A stretch of 41,645 bases of DNA from Candidatus Eisenbacteria bacterium (GCA_005893275.1 VBOW01000038.1:1-41645), one strand, 5' to 3'. Counted from the stretch's first letter, positions 33,378-41,322 are shown. The notes: generated from the letters alone by a model not told the origin. Numbers and translations: made by a program.

Positions 33378-34265
33378 ATGAGCTGGATTCCCCTGGTCAA
33401 CTTTCCCCTCGAGTGGGCCGCCCTCGCGCTCTTGGTCGCGGGGGCGATCTACTGGGAGCGCGGCGCGCTGAGCGGGGTCGGGATCGAGGGCTGCGTGCTG
33501 GCGGCGATGCTCGGGCTCTGCTTGGGATACGAGTGGAGCGGAAGATACGACATCGCGGCCGCGGCGGCGGCCGGGGGGGCTGCAGCCTTCGCCCTGGTCG
33601 CCGGCGCGCTCCTCCTCTCCTTTCGCGCCGATCCCATCGTCGGAAGCCTCTGCCTGAGCCTCGTACCGGCCTGCGCCCTGGGGCTTCTCTCCCGCGCGGG
33701 CCCGCTACGCCTCATGACGGAGGCACCTCCCCCGGGGCTGATCGGCGGCACGCCCTTCGCGGGCACCTACGCCGAGGATTTGATCGCCAACCCCTGGCTT
33801 CTCGCCTCCCCCCTCGTGCTCGCACTCGCGGCATTCATGTTACTGAAGACGCCGTACGGTCTCAGGCTGCGCGCGTATTCCGAGACGCCCGCCCTCGCGC
33901 GGCGAGGACCCGGACGGGTCGTGTGGGTGCGCCTGTCGGGAGCCGCGCTCGGCGCGCTCTGGGCTGTGCCCGCCGCCGCAATCCTGCTCCGCGCGCATCC
34001 CGCCTCCCCCCCGTTCGGGTTGGGGTTGATCGCGCTCGCGTGCGTGCTCGCCGGACGGTGGGGATTCGTGCCGGGGATCCTGATGGCGGCGGGGCCCGCC
34101 CTCTTGCGCACGCTTCGCCCTTATGCTCCGGCCGGGGCGCCGGGTGGGATCGCTCTGGATGCCGCGCCGTTCGTGCTGGCGCTCGTGTACGTGATCCTCT
34201 TCTCCCGCCGCGCGCTCCGGGCATCGGCGTCACCGCAATCGCGTCTGGATCCGGACGTCTTGTGA
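33378..34265 (+). CDS. ABC-type permease, NupQ/RbsC-like (BPD_transp_2), orphan
   Basis: The 295-residue product is a polytopic membrane protein with about eight to ten helices. It matches, by eye, the permeases of nucleoside or simple-sugar ABC importers (NupQ, BmpC, RbsC). GVGIEGCVLAAMLGLCLGY is the NIGLEG-type motif, and ADPIVGSLCLSLVPACALGL the next helix. TPYGLRLRAYSETPALARRG equals the cytosolic EAA-like loop, and FGLGLIALACVLAGRWGFVP equals the RGFIALA motif. No ATPase, second permease or binding protein is beside it. In context with hpt, udk and a nucleoside phosphorylase it probably takes up nucleosides; the partner genes would lie elsewhere. A GTG precedes the ATG by one codon. Confidence 0.8.
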   Translation: MSWIPLVNFPLEWAALALLVAGAIYWERGALSGVGIEGCVLAAMLGLCLGYEWSGRYDIAAAAAAGGAAAFALVAGALLLSFRADPIVGSLCLSLVPACALGLLSRAGPLRLMTEAPPPGLIGGTPFAGTYAEDLIANPWLLASPLVLALAAFMLLKTPYGLRLRAYSETPALARRGPGRVVWVRLSGAALGALWAVPAAAILLRAHPASPPFGLGLIALACVLAGRWGFVPGILMAAGPALLRTLRPYAPAGAPGGIALDAAPFVLALVYVILFSRRALRASASPQSRLDPDVL

Positions 34266-35143
34266 CGCGGGCCCCGGCCCTCGATCCCGAGGAGGCGCTC
34301 CAGGTCATCCGCCGCCGCACCACCCTCGTGCCGAAGGTGGCGCTCGTGCTCGGGAGCGGCCTCGGCATCCTGGCCGAGGGGGTCGCCTGGGAGGCAACGC
34401 TCTCGACGGAGGAGATCCCCGGCCTTCCGCGCTCCACCGTCGCGGGGCACTCGAGCCGTCTTCTCTTCGGGCGCTGGTCGGGACGCGCGGTCGTGGTCGC
34501 GCAAGGGCGGGCGCACCTCTACGAGGGGTACACCGCCGAGGAGGTCACCCGCGCGGTGAGGCTCTTCGCCACGCTCGGCGCACGATCTCTCGTGCTGACC
34601 AATGCGGCGGGAGGCATCGCGTCTCGGATGACGCCCGGAACCCTGATGCTGGTCGAAGATCACGTCAATCTCCAATGGCGGGCGCCCGGCCGCGTTGCCG
34701 GGCGCGCGGCTCCTGGGGCCACAGGCGGAGCGCGGGCCAAGCCGGGCCCGGGCCCGACCGCCCCGCCGAACCAGCGCGGGCTCACGTCGCGCCCGGTCTA
34801 CTCGCGGGATCTCCTCGCCAAGGCGGCGCGCGCCGCGGTGAACGCGGGCGTGCGCGCCGAGCGCGGGATCTTGGGCGTGACCCTCGGGCCCTCCTACGAA
34901 ACGCCCGCCGAGATCGCGATGCTCGAGCGGATGGGCGCGGACGCCGTCTGCATGTCCACGGCGGCCGAGGTCGCCGCCGCGAACGAGATCGCGTTGCCGG
35001 TCGCGTGCATCTCGTGCGTCACCAACTGGGCGGCCGGAAAAAGCCCCGTTCGATTGAAGCACGAGGACGTCACGGCCGGCGTCGCCGCCGCGGCGCCCGC
35101 GCTCCGCTCCGTCATCGAGCGGCTCATCCTCTCGCTGGCGTAG
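34262..35143 (+). CDS. punA: Purine nucleoside phosphorylase (class I trimeric)
   Basis: Phosphorolytically splits inosine, guanosine and related nucleosides, feeding bases to Hpt. The 293-residue product has VALVLGSGLGILAEGV, GHSSRLLFGRWSGR, VVVAQGRAHLYEGY, VLTNAAGGIASRMTPGTLML, GVTLGPSYETPAEIAML and GADAVCMSTAAEVAAANEI, the family motifs in order, including the purine-site Glu region and phosphate-binding Ser/His. Between about residues 140 and 180 the usual NPL.G.N...G.RFPDMS.AYD segment is replaced by an Ala/Gly/Pro-rich stretch (RAPGRVAGRAAPGATGG), then RGLTSRPVYSRDLL. The GTG start overlaps the permease stop as GTGA; the longer frame is rejected. Confidence 0.9.
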   Translation: MTRAPALDPEEALQVIRRRTTLVPKVALVLGSGLGILAEGVAWEATLSTEEIPGLPRSTVAGHSSRLLFGRWSGRAVVVAQGRAHLYEGYTAEEVTRAVRLFATLGARSLVLTNAAGGIASRMTPGTLMLVEDHVNLQWRAPGRVAGRAAPGATGGARAKPGPGPTAPPNQRGLTSRPVYSRDLLAKAARAAVNAGVRAERGILGVTLGPSYETPAEIAMLERMGADAVCMSTAAEVAAANEIALPVACISCVTNWAAGKSPVRLKHEDVTAGVAAAAPALRSVIERLILSLA

Positions 35144-35146
35144 CGG

Positions 35147-35923
35147 GTGGGGCCACTCCTCCACGCGTGGGATGCCTGGCTCCTCTGCCTGGTGCTCGCA
35201 GGGGTCGTCCCCTTCCACGGGCTTCTCGCCTACGGGCGATTGAAGTCGGGGCCCGACCCGATCCCGACCCAGGCCAAGCTCCGCCTCTACGCCACGATCG
35301 TCGTCATGGAGTGGGCCCTCGTCGCGCTGACCTTGGCCGTCCTCGGCCACCACGGGCTCACGCTCGGCGATCTGGGACAGCGAATCGCGAATCCCAGGCT
35401 CACGCTCCTCGCGACCTTGCTCGGTCTTCTGGGGCTCGGCGCGATCACCGCCCTGAACGTCCGGCAGATCCGCGGCGCCCCGCCTGAAGAGCTCAAGCGC
35501 GCGGTCGGGCGCGCGCGCAAGTTCGTGCCGGTTGGACCCGCGGAGGTCGCCGCGTTCACATTCGTCGCGCTGACGGCGGGGATCTGCGAGGAGATTCTCT
35601 ACCGGGGGTGGCTCGTGAGCTTCCTGGGAGCGGCGTTCGGCTCGATCTGGACCGGCCTCATCGTCGCGGCGTTTCTATTCGGGCTCGGCCACGCGTATCA
35701 GGGGAGACAGGGGATTCTGGCGACGGGGGTCCTGGGGCTCTTCTTCGGGGGGATGTTCGTGGCCGCCAAGAGCCTCGTGCCGGGGCAGGTGCTCCACGCC
35801 GCGATCGACCTCGTGAACGGGGTTCTGGCGGGCGGTCTCGTGAGGAGGCTCGGGGCGATGTCGGGCGGTCCGGGAGGGGCGCCGGGGCCCGTCGACCCGA
35901 CCCCGCCGCCTACCGCAACGTGA
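35147..35923 (+). CDS. CPBP-family intramembrane metalloprotease
   Basis: The 258-residue product has about seven membrane helices and the CPBP/Abi motifs: ICEEILYRGWL (EExxxR, about residue 147), FGLGHAYQG (FxxxH) and HAAIDLVNG (HxxxD/N). These give the glutamates, histidines and Asn/Asp of the active site in the Rce1/CAAX-like fold. Substrates of bacterial members are mostly unknown; roles include prenyl-protein processing, bacteriocin immunity and anti-sigma cleavage. It starts with GTG three bases after the pnp stop, so it belongs to the salvage operon by position, not obviously by function. Its 3' end overlaps the convergent HEAT-cyclophilin gene by 14 bases. Confidence 0.88.
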   Translation: MGPLLHAWDAWLLCLVLAGVVPFHGLLAYGRLKSGPDPIPTQAKLRLYATIVVMEWALVALTLAVLGHHGLTLGDLGQRIANPRLTLLATLLGLLGLGAITALNVRQIRGAPPEELKRAVGRARKFVPVGPAEVAAFTFVALTAGICEEILYRGWLVSFLGAAFGSIWTGLIVAAFLFGLGHAYQGRQGILATGVLGLFFGGMFVAAKSLVPGQVLHAAIDLVNGVLAGGLVRRLGAMSGGPGGAPGPVDPTPPPTAT

Positions 35924-37850
35924 CCTTCGTGATCCGGTCCCCGGGCATGAGCCGCTCCACAACCTCCATCCCCTGCGTGACCTTCCCGAACGCGGTGTAG
36001 CGGGCTTCGAGCCGCGGCTGCGGCGAGAGGGTGATGAACCATTGACTCCCGCCGGTGTCCTTTCCCGAGAGCGCCATCCCCACGGTTCCGGCTTCATATG
36101 GGCGGTCGTTGTACTCGCACGGAATCATGTAGCCCGGTCCGCCCCACCCGTCCCCCCTCGGGCAGCCATCCTGGACGACGAAGTTCGGGACCACGCGGTG
36201 AAACGCCATTCCGTCGAAGAATTTCGCCCGCGCCAGCTTCACGAAGTTCTCGACGGTCCCGGGCGCGCGGGCGCGGTCGAACGCGATCGTGATGAGGCCC
36301 CGCTCCGTGTGAAGGAGCGCCGTGCGCGGAGCCGGGCTGGCACTCGCCGCAAGGAGGAGCGGGTTCTTCACGAGGCCGATCGAATCGGGCGGGAGCCCGA
36401 GCGCCAGGCACACGGTCTCCCGGATCCGGCGCTCCGGATCGCGGCGCATCCGGGCGAGCGCTGCCAGAGCGTCCCTCGTCTTGATCGCGGCGAGCGCCGA
36501 GGCGGCCGACGCGCGAACATCCGCGTCTTCGGTCGTGCCGATGCGGGTCAGGAGCGAGGCGATCGCCGGAACGGACGCGCTGTCGCCGAGCTGGCCGAGC
36601 GCATCCGCCGAGGAGCTGACCACGGTGAAGTCGCGCGCGGTGAGGAGCGCCCGCAGCGCGGGAAGGTCCTGCGCCGAATCGGCCTTTCTCTGCGCGAGGC
36701 CCGCCGCCGCGCCCGCGGCTTGAGGCGCGTCGGTCGAGTCGCGCGAGCGGGCGAGGAGCGTCTGGAGCGCCATGGGCCCGGGAACCTTTCCGAGCGCCTC
36801 CATCAATCCGGCGCGCATGAAGCCGGGAAGCAGATCGAGATTCTGGGCGATCGTGGGGATCGCGGGCTCGCCTTGGATCTTGAGAAGGGCGATCGCGGCG
36901 CCTTGAACGACACCGGTCGCGGAATCGGAGAGCGCGCGGGTGAGCGAGGGGACGGAGGCGGAATCTCCGAGCGCGCCGAGCGTGAGCGCGGCCTCCCAGC
37001 GGACCTGCGCGATCGGATCCGCGAGGAGGCCCCGGACCGCGCCGGCTTGACTCCTCGCGCCCAGGACGCCGAGCGCGTGCGCCGCGTCCACGCGCACACG
37101 CCACGCGCTGTCGCGTAGGAGCGGTGCCAGAAGGCCCGCCGCGGATGAGTCCGCCACGTCCCCGAGGGCGCGGGCGGCGGTCATGCGCACGATCTCAACC
37201 TTGTCGCGAAGGAGCGTACGCAGCTCGGCCGCCCCGGCTCGATCGCCGATCCGGCCCAGCGCGTAGGCCACGCGCCATCGCATCTCGGGATGGGCGTCCC
37301 CGGCGCGGGCCGAGAGCGGCGAGGTGAGCGTGTGGTCGCGGATGCGCGCGGCCGCGAGAGCGGCGGTCCAACGCTCCGGCTCGAGTCTCGCGCTCAGCGC
37401 GCGCGATATCGTCGGGACGCTCCCGTGAGCCCCGATCATGCCGAGCGCGGCGACCATCGCCTTGCGCGCGCCCAGATCGGGTTCACGCTCCCAGCGGAGC
37501 GCGAGGGCGGGTGCGGCGGTTGAATCTCCCATGAGCCCCAACGAGAACGCGGCCTGTCGCCGCACGGTCGCGGACCCGTCGTGGAGCGCCTCGATCAGCG
37601 CGGAGACGCTCGCGCGCTCCTGAATGAGCCCCAGCGCGCGCGCGGCGGCCGCGCGGGCGGCGAGGGAGCGGTCGTGAAGGAGCGCCCGGGCAAGGCCTGT
37701 CGTGTCGCGGTCGGCCGTGCGTTGCTCGATCCACGCGCCCCGCGCGCGGGCCGGGGGAGCCTGCGCTCTTGCGGCGGGCGTGAGAGCCCAGACCAGGAAG
37801 ACCCCGCCCGCCGCCACAGCAGCCACCGCCTGGCTCACCCCACCGCGCAT
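35910..37850 (-). CDS. Secreted HEAT-repeat protein fused to a cyclophilin-type peptidyl-prolyl isomerase
   Basis: The 646-residue product begins with a signal peptide (MRGGVSQAVAAVAAGGVFLV, cleavage after PAARAQA). Residues about 50-490 consist of HEAT/PBS-lyase-like repeats of roughly 31 residues, for example ALGLIQERASVSALIEAL, AFSLGLMGDSTAAPALAL and ALTLGALGDSASVPSLTRAL. The C-terminal 145 residues form a cyclophilin domain. LLHTERGLITIAFD leads to FHRVVPNFVVQDGCPRGDGW with the catalytic Arg, and GTVGMALSGKDTGGSQWFIT follows. It should act in the periplasm or on the cell surface, with repeats binding clients and the isomerase folding them; that is inference. The ATG at 37850 has GAGGAGG upstream and overlaps the glycosyltransferase stop by 16 bases. 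Confidence 0.9.
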   Translation of the reverse strand: MRGGVSQAVAAVAAGGVFLVWALTPAARAQAPPARARGAWIEQRTADRDTTGLARALLHDRSLAARAAAARALGLIQERASVSALIEALHDGSATVRRQAAFSLGLMGDSTAAPALALRWEREPDLGARKAMVAALGMIGAHGSVPTISRALSARLEPERWTAALAAARIRDHTLTSPLSARAGDAHPEMRWRVAYALGRIGDRAGAAELRTLLRDKVEIVRMTAARALGDVADSSAAGLLAPLLRDSAWRVRVDAAHALGVLGARSQAGAVRGLLADPIAQVRWEAALTLGALGDSASVPSLTRALSDSATGVVQGAAIALLKIQGEPAIPTIAQNLDLLPGFMRAGLMEALGKVPGPMALQTLLARSRDSTDAPQAAGAAAGLAQRKADSAQDLPALRALLTARDFTVVSSSADALGQLGDSASVPAIASLLTRIGTTEDADVRASAASALAAIKTRDALAALARMRRDPERRIRETVCLALGLPPDSIGLVKNPLLLAASASPAPRTALLHTERGLITIAFDRARAPGTVENFVKLARAKFFDGMAFHRVVPNFVVQDGCPRGDGWGGPGYMIPCEYNDRPYEAGTVGMALSGKDTGGSQWFITLSPQPRLEARYTAFGKVTQGMEVVERLMPGDRITKVTLR

Positions 37851-38866
37851 CGATCCTCCTCGAGCAATGCCAGCGCGGCATCCAGGACATCGCGCGGCTC
37901 CAGCGATTCGAGCGTTCCATCCGCGGCCCGCACGCTGCGCACGCAGCGCCCGACAGGCCGCCATTCGTCGGGGTCGGTCCATCCGTAAATCCCGACCGAG
38001 GGACAGCCTGTAGCGCCCGCGAGATGGACAGGCCCGGTGTCGTTTCCAACATAAAGCGCCGCGCGCGCGAACCGCGCCGCCAGCATCGGGATGGATTCGC
38101 TCCGCACGACGGGAAGGGTCATCCGGAGCGCCGACGTCACCGCTTCCACCGTGCCTCGGTCCTGGGGCCCTTCGACCCACCAGACCGAATGCCCGCGGCC
38201 CACCAGCTCGCGCGCCACCGCGGCGAATCGCGCGGCTGGCCAACGGTTGTGGTGCTTTCCCGCGCCGGGATGGAGATAGACGGCGGCCTCGGGCGCGCGA
38301 GCGAGGAGGGTAGGATCGGGGATGTAGTAGGGAGGGTCGGGACGCACGCCCGCGCCGACGGCGTGGGCGAGCGCGAGGCTCACCTCGGATTGGTGAGGGG
38401 GGGGTGCGCCGCCCGCGCCGCCCGCAGCCCGCGCCCCGCCGCCGGGGTACGGCACGGCACGCGTCAGGCCCGCGCGGTCGCGCTCGCGATACCACGCGGG
38501 ATCGAAGCCCACGCGGTCGCCAGCCCCCGACCAGCGCACGAGCATCGCCGCGCTGCGGGAATAAGAAACCGTGGTGAAGTAGACCGCAAGGTCAGGCCGG
38601 GGACCCGGCCATCCGCGCAGCCCGGCCCGCGCGACGCCAAAAAAATTTCGCGTGTCGACCACGCGGATCTCATCGGCCCAGGGCTGGCCCAAGACGGCAT
38701 CGGCGTTCTGCCGGCCGACGATCAAGACGATGTGTGCGTCGCGAAACCGTTCCCGGATCGAGCGAATCGCGGGGACGTTCAGCAGCAGATCACCGAGCTG
38801 ATTCTGGGGGCGGAAGAGATGGATCCGGGTCGAGGCCGAAGGGGTCGGCTCGGCCGCGGAGGGCAT
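37835..38866 (-). CDS. Glycosyltransferase family 9 (heptosyltransferase-like)
   Basis: The 343-residue product has the GT-B fold of the LPS heptosyltransferase family. The N-terminal domain begins IHLFRPQNQLGDLLLNVPAI, with the family LGD motif. The C-terminal donor-binding domain contains VYLHPGAGKHHNRWPAARFA and ALYVGNDTGPVHLAGATGCP, then GIYGWTDPDEWRPVG. It probably adds a heptose or similar sugar to LPS core or another surface glycan; the acceptor is unknown. A low-complexity Gly/Ala stretch (GGGARAAGGAGGAPPPH) near residue 150 is an insertion. A TTG at 38872 overlapping the anti-sigma stop is an alternative start two codons earlier. It is third in the ECF sigma operon. Confidence 0.9.
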   Translation of the reverse strand: MPSAAEPTPSASTRIHLFRPQNQLGDLLLNVPAIRSIRERFRDAHIVLIVGRQNADAVLGQPWADEIRVVDTRNFFGVARAGLRGWPGPRPDLAVYFTTVSYSRSAAMLVRWSGAGDRVGFDPAWYRERDRAGLTRAVPYPGGGARAAGGAGGAPPPHQSEVSLALAHAVGAGVRPDPPYYIPDPTLLARAPEAAVYLHPGAGKHHNRWPAARFAAVARELVGRGHSVWWVEGPQDRGTVEAVTSALRMTLPVVRSESIPMLAARFARAALYVGNDTGPVHLAGATGCPSVGIYGWTDPDEWRPVGRCVRSVRAADGTLESLEPRDVLDAALALLEEDRCAVG

Positions 38867-38868
38867 GC

Positions 38869-39141
38869 TCAAACCATCTTGGGCGGCTCGCCGCCCTTCA
38901 ACCTCAACTTTTCAAGCTCGATCACCTTCACGAGACGGTCATGGCACCCGACGGGCATGATCTGCGGCCTTCCGTCGTTTTCGTGCTTGTAGAGCTTGAT
39001 CGTCATGGTGAGGGTGTCGAATTCGGCGCGGCAGTCGGAGCAGGAACCGATGTGTTTTCGCATTTCCGTAATCAGGTCCGCTTTCATGTCCGCATCCAGG
39101 TAGTCCGATATCGAGTCGAGGACCTCCTTGCACGTCAGCAT
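38869..39141 (-). CDS. Zinc-finger anti-sigma-like protein (ZAS/zf-HC2)
   Basis: The 90-residue product has Cys4 in MLTCKEV and the His30-x3-Cys34-x2-Cys37 motif (HIGSCSDC), together the zinc site of ZAS anti-sigma factors. No membrane helix is present, so it is cytosolic, like redox-sensing RsrA, not like membrane-tethered RseA. A second Cys-His pair (GCHDRL) lies near residue 65. It starts at an ATG sharing one base with the sigma factor stop, the standard pairing for an ECF sigma and its inhibitor. Binding to the sigma factor is inferred from this context. Confidence 0.9.
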   Translation of the reverse strand: MLTCKEVLDSISDYLDADMKADLITEMRKHIGSCSDCRAEFDTLTMTIKLYKHENDGRPQIMPVGCHDRLVKVIELEKLRLKGGEPPKMV

Positions 39142-39740
39142 CAGTGGGCTCCCATGACACGTTTCGGTTTGGCGTTTTCGCTGAAATAACCGGCCAGCCG
39201 GTTTCTCACCTTGAGACGCGCCCGGTGGAGCCGCGATTTCACGGCCGCCACGGAGAGATCCAGAATGTCCGCCACCTCCGCATTGGACAGCTCCTCAATG
39301 TCGCGCAGAACGAACACCTGGCGAAATTCTGGAGGGAGCGCCTCGATCGCGTCATCCATCACCTGCTGGAGCTCCCGGTTGAGAAGCTGCTCCGCGGGTC
39401 CGGGAGTCCAGTCCGCGATGTTGACCGGAGTCTCGCGCTCGTCCGCGTCTTCGATGGACACCGTGGGAAGCTGCTTCTTCCGCAACCGCATCAACGCGGA
39501 GTTCGCTGTGATGCGGTAAATCCACGTAGAGAAGGTCGACGCGCCCTGGAACGATTTGATGCCACGGTACGCGCGAAGGAACGTATCTTGTAGGACATCC
39601 TCCGCGTCCTCGGGATTGCGTACCATCTTCAGCGCCAAACTGTAGACCTTCGATTCATAGCGGGAAATCAGCTCCCCAAAGGCCCTCTCGTCGTCCTCTT
39701 TGGATCTGCGGACGAGTTCCTCATCAGTAGGAGCGGGCAA
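39141..39740 (-). CDS. ECF-type RNA polymerase sigma factor (RpoE-like)
   Basis: The 199-residue product has the two ECF domains. Sigma2 includes VYSLALKMVRNPEDAEDVLQ, DTFLRAYRGIKSFQG and STFSTWIYRITANSALMRLR (about residues 30-88), which bind core polymerase and the -10 element. Sigma4 includes AIEALPPEFRQVFVLRDIEE and SNAEVADILDLSVAAVKSRL (about 130-180), for -35 recognition. The start is a TTG with GAGGA at good spacing (39740). A TTGACA-17-TAGCCT promoter precedes it. It is followed by its presumed anti-sigma factor, a GT9 enzyme and a HEAT-cyclophilin protein, which suggests an envelope-related regulon. No ECF-type autoregulatory promoter (AAC/GTC-like) is obvious upstream. Confidence 0.95.
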   Translation of the reverse strand: MPAPTDEELVRRSKEDDERAFGELISRYESKVYSLALKMVRNPEDAEDVLQDTFLRAYRGIKSFQGASTFSTWIYRITANSALMRLRKKQLPTVSIEDADERETPVNIADWTPGPAEQLLNRELQQVMDDAIEALPPEFRQVFVLRDIEELSNAEVADILDLSVAAVKSRLHRARLKVRNRLAGYFSENAKPKRVMGAH

Positions 39741-39808
39741 TCTCGTTCCTCGCCTTCTATTGGATTCTACGTGTTGGGAGCCGGTTCGGGCAAAAGTGCT
39801 TCTAGATA

Positions 39809-39837
39809 AGGCTATGGGGGCGACGCTGCGGTGTCAA
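39809..39837 (-). promoter_or_regulatory. Promoter of the ECF sigma operon
   Basis: TTGACA (39832-39837), a 17-nt spacer and TAGCCT (39809-39814) on the minus strand; identical hexamers and spacing to the hom promoter. Transcription would start near 39802, giving a leader of about 60 nt. Confidence 0.55.
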
Positions 39838-39864
39838 GCAGTGCAGGCTACACGATCGCTAACT

Positions 39865-41322
39865 TCAGACGACGCTTAGGCGATCCACCTCGGCCGAGGC
39901 GCCCGCGGCGCGCCGCTCGCGCGGACGTTCGATTCCGTGGCGCCGCATTTTCGACCGCAGGCTCCCCCGGCCGATCTTGAGGAGCCGCGCCGCCTCCACC
40001 ACATTGCCGTCCGCACGGTCGAGCGCGGCCTGGATCACCGCTCGCTCGACCGCCGGGAGCGACACGCCCTGCGGTGGGATCGAGATATTGAAGCCGGAGA
40101 GATCGTCCGGCGACGTCCCCCCTCCGGTATGGGGCACGGCCAACTCCGCCGGCCCGATTTCATCCGTGCGCGCGAGAAGAACGGCGCGCTCGATCACGTT
40201 CGAAAGCTCCCGCACGTTGCCCGGCCAAGCGTACGCCGAAATTTCGCGCTCGGCCTCGGCCGAGAGCCGTGCCGAGCGTCCCAGCTTCCGAGCCACACGC
40301 TCCACGAAAAGCCGCGCTAGGAGCACCGGGTCCCCTTCCCGCACGCGCAGGGGAGGAATCTCGATGGGCACAACGTTCAAGCGATAGTAGAGATCCTCCC
40401 GGAAGCGCCCCTGTTTCACCTCGGCGATCAGCTCCCGGTTCGTGGCGGCCAATATCCGGACGTCTACCGGAATGTCCCGCGTGCCTCCCACCCTTCTCAC
40501 GATCTTCGAGTCCAGGAACTTGAGGAGCTTCGCCTGAAGGGTGAGGGGCAGCTCCCCGATCTCGTCGAGGAAGACGGATCCCCCCTCGGCGGCCTCGAAA
40601 AGGCCCACACGGATCTGTGTCGCGTCGGTGAATGCGCCCTTCTCGTGGCCGAACAGCTCCGATTCAAGAAGCTCGCGCGGGATTGCGGCGCAGTTCACGT
40701 CCATGAATGGCCCCTGCTTCCGGGGGCTCTCGCCATGAATCGCCCGCGCGAAAAGCTCTTTTCCCACTCCGGATTCACCCAGGATGAGAACCGACGTGGC
40801 GCTCGATTCGGCAACGCGGCGGGCGAGATCGATCGACTCCTGGATCGCGAGGCTTTGTCCGACGATGCGGTCGAATCGGAATTCCTGCTCGATGCGGGCG
40901 TGCTCGCGCTGTTGCCGCACCTGCTGGGCGACGGAGCGGCCCGCCGCGCTGAGGAGGCTGTCGAGCTGGGTGAGGTTGACCGGCTTGAGGAAGATGTTCC
41001 GGACGCCGAGCTCGAGCGTCTCGGTCGCCTGCTGGCTGTCCCGATCCGCGAGCACCACGAGCTGGAGCTTGGGCCAGTGTTCTTTGAGCTGGCGGATCGC
41101 CGCCCGCTTTTGTTCCAGGGCTTGGGTGATCGCGGCCGGGAGGCCGGCCGCGGTCGGTCCAAAGTCCACGAGCGCGATCTCGCAGGAATCTGTCCCCCCG
41201 CGGGCGAGATGCTGGAGCACATGGTCCGCGACCCGGACGGTGCATTCCCTGCCGGTGATGTGCTCGACCAGGGAATCGCGTTCGCTTCCCGGCGGCATGA
41301 TGACGGCGACGTTCAGATTCAT
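39865..41322 (-). CDS. NtrC-type sigma54-dependent regulator with degenerate receiver
   Basis: The 485-residue product has a receiver-like domain (1-125), an AAA+ domain (about 150-390) and a Fis-type HTH (about 435-470). In the receiver, Asp53 (IALVDFG) and Lys in FLKP are kept, but the N-terminal acidic pair is replaced by IMPPGSER. The AAA+ part has Walker A GESGVGKE, GHEKGAFTDA where GAFTGA is the consensus, Walker B GGSVFLDEIGEL, sensor I ILAATN and WPGNVREL. The HTH reads AALDRADGNVVEAARLLKIG. It should activate sigma54 promoters; phosphorylation control is doubtful. No histidine kinase gene is adjacent. The ATG at 41322 is the only sensible start. Confidence 0.93.
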   Translation of the reverse strand: MNLNVAVIMPPGSERDSLVEHITGRECTVRVADHVLQHLARGGTDSCEIALVDFGPTAAGLPAAITQALEQKRAAIRQLKEHWPKLQLVVLADRDSQQATETLELGVRNIFLKPVNLTQLDSLLSAAGRSVAQQVRQQREHARIEQEFRFDRIVGQSLAIQESIDLARRVAESSATSVLILGESGVGKELFARAIHGESPRKQGPFMDVNCAAIPRELLESELFGHEKGAFTDATQIRVGLFEAAEGGSVFLDEIGELPLTLQAKLLKFLDSKIVRRVGGTRDIPVDVRILAATNRELIAEVKQGRFREDLYYRLNVVPIEIPPLRVREGDPVLLARLFVERVARKLGRSARLSAEAEREISAYAWPGNVRELSNVIERAVLLARTDEIGPAELAVPHTGGGTSPDDLSGFNISIPPQGVSLPAVERAVIQAALDRADGNVVEAARLLKIGRGSLRSKMRRHGIERPRERRAAGASAEVDRLSVV

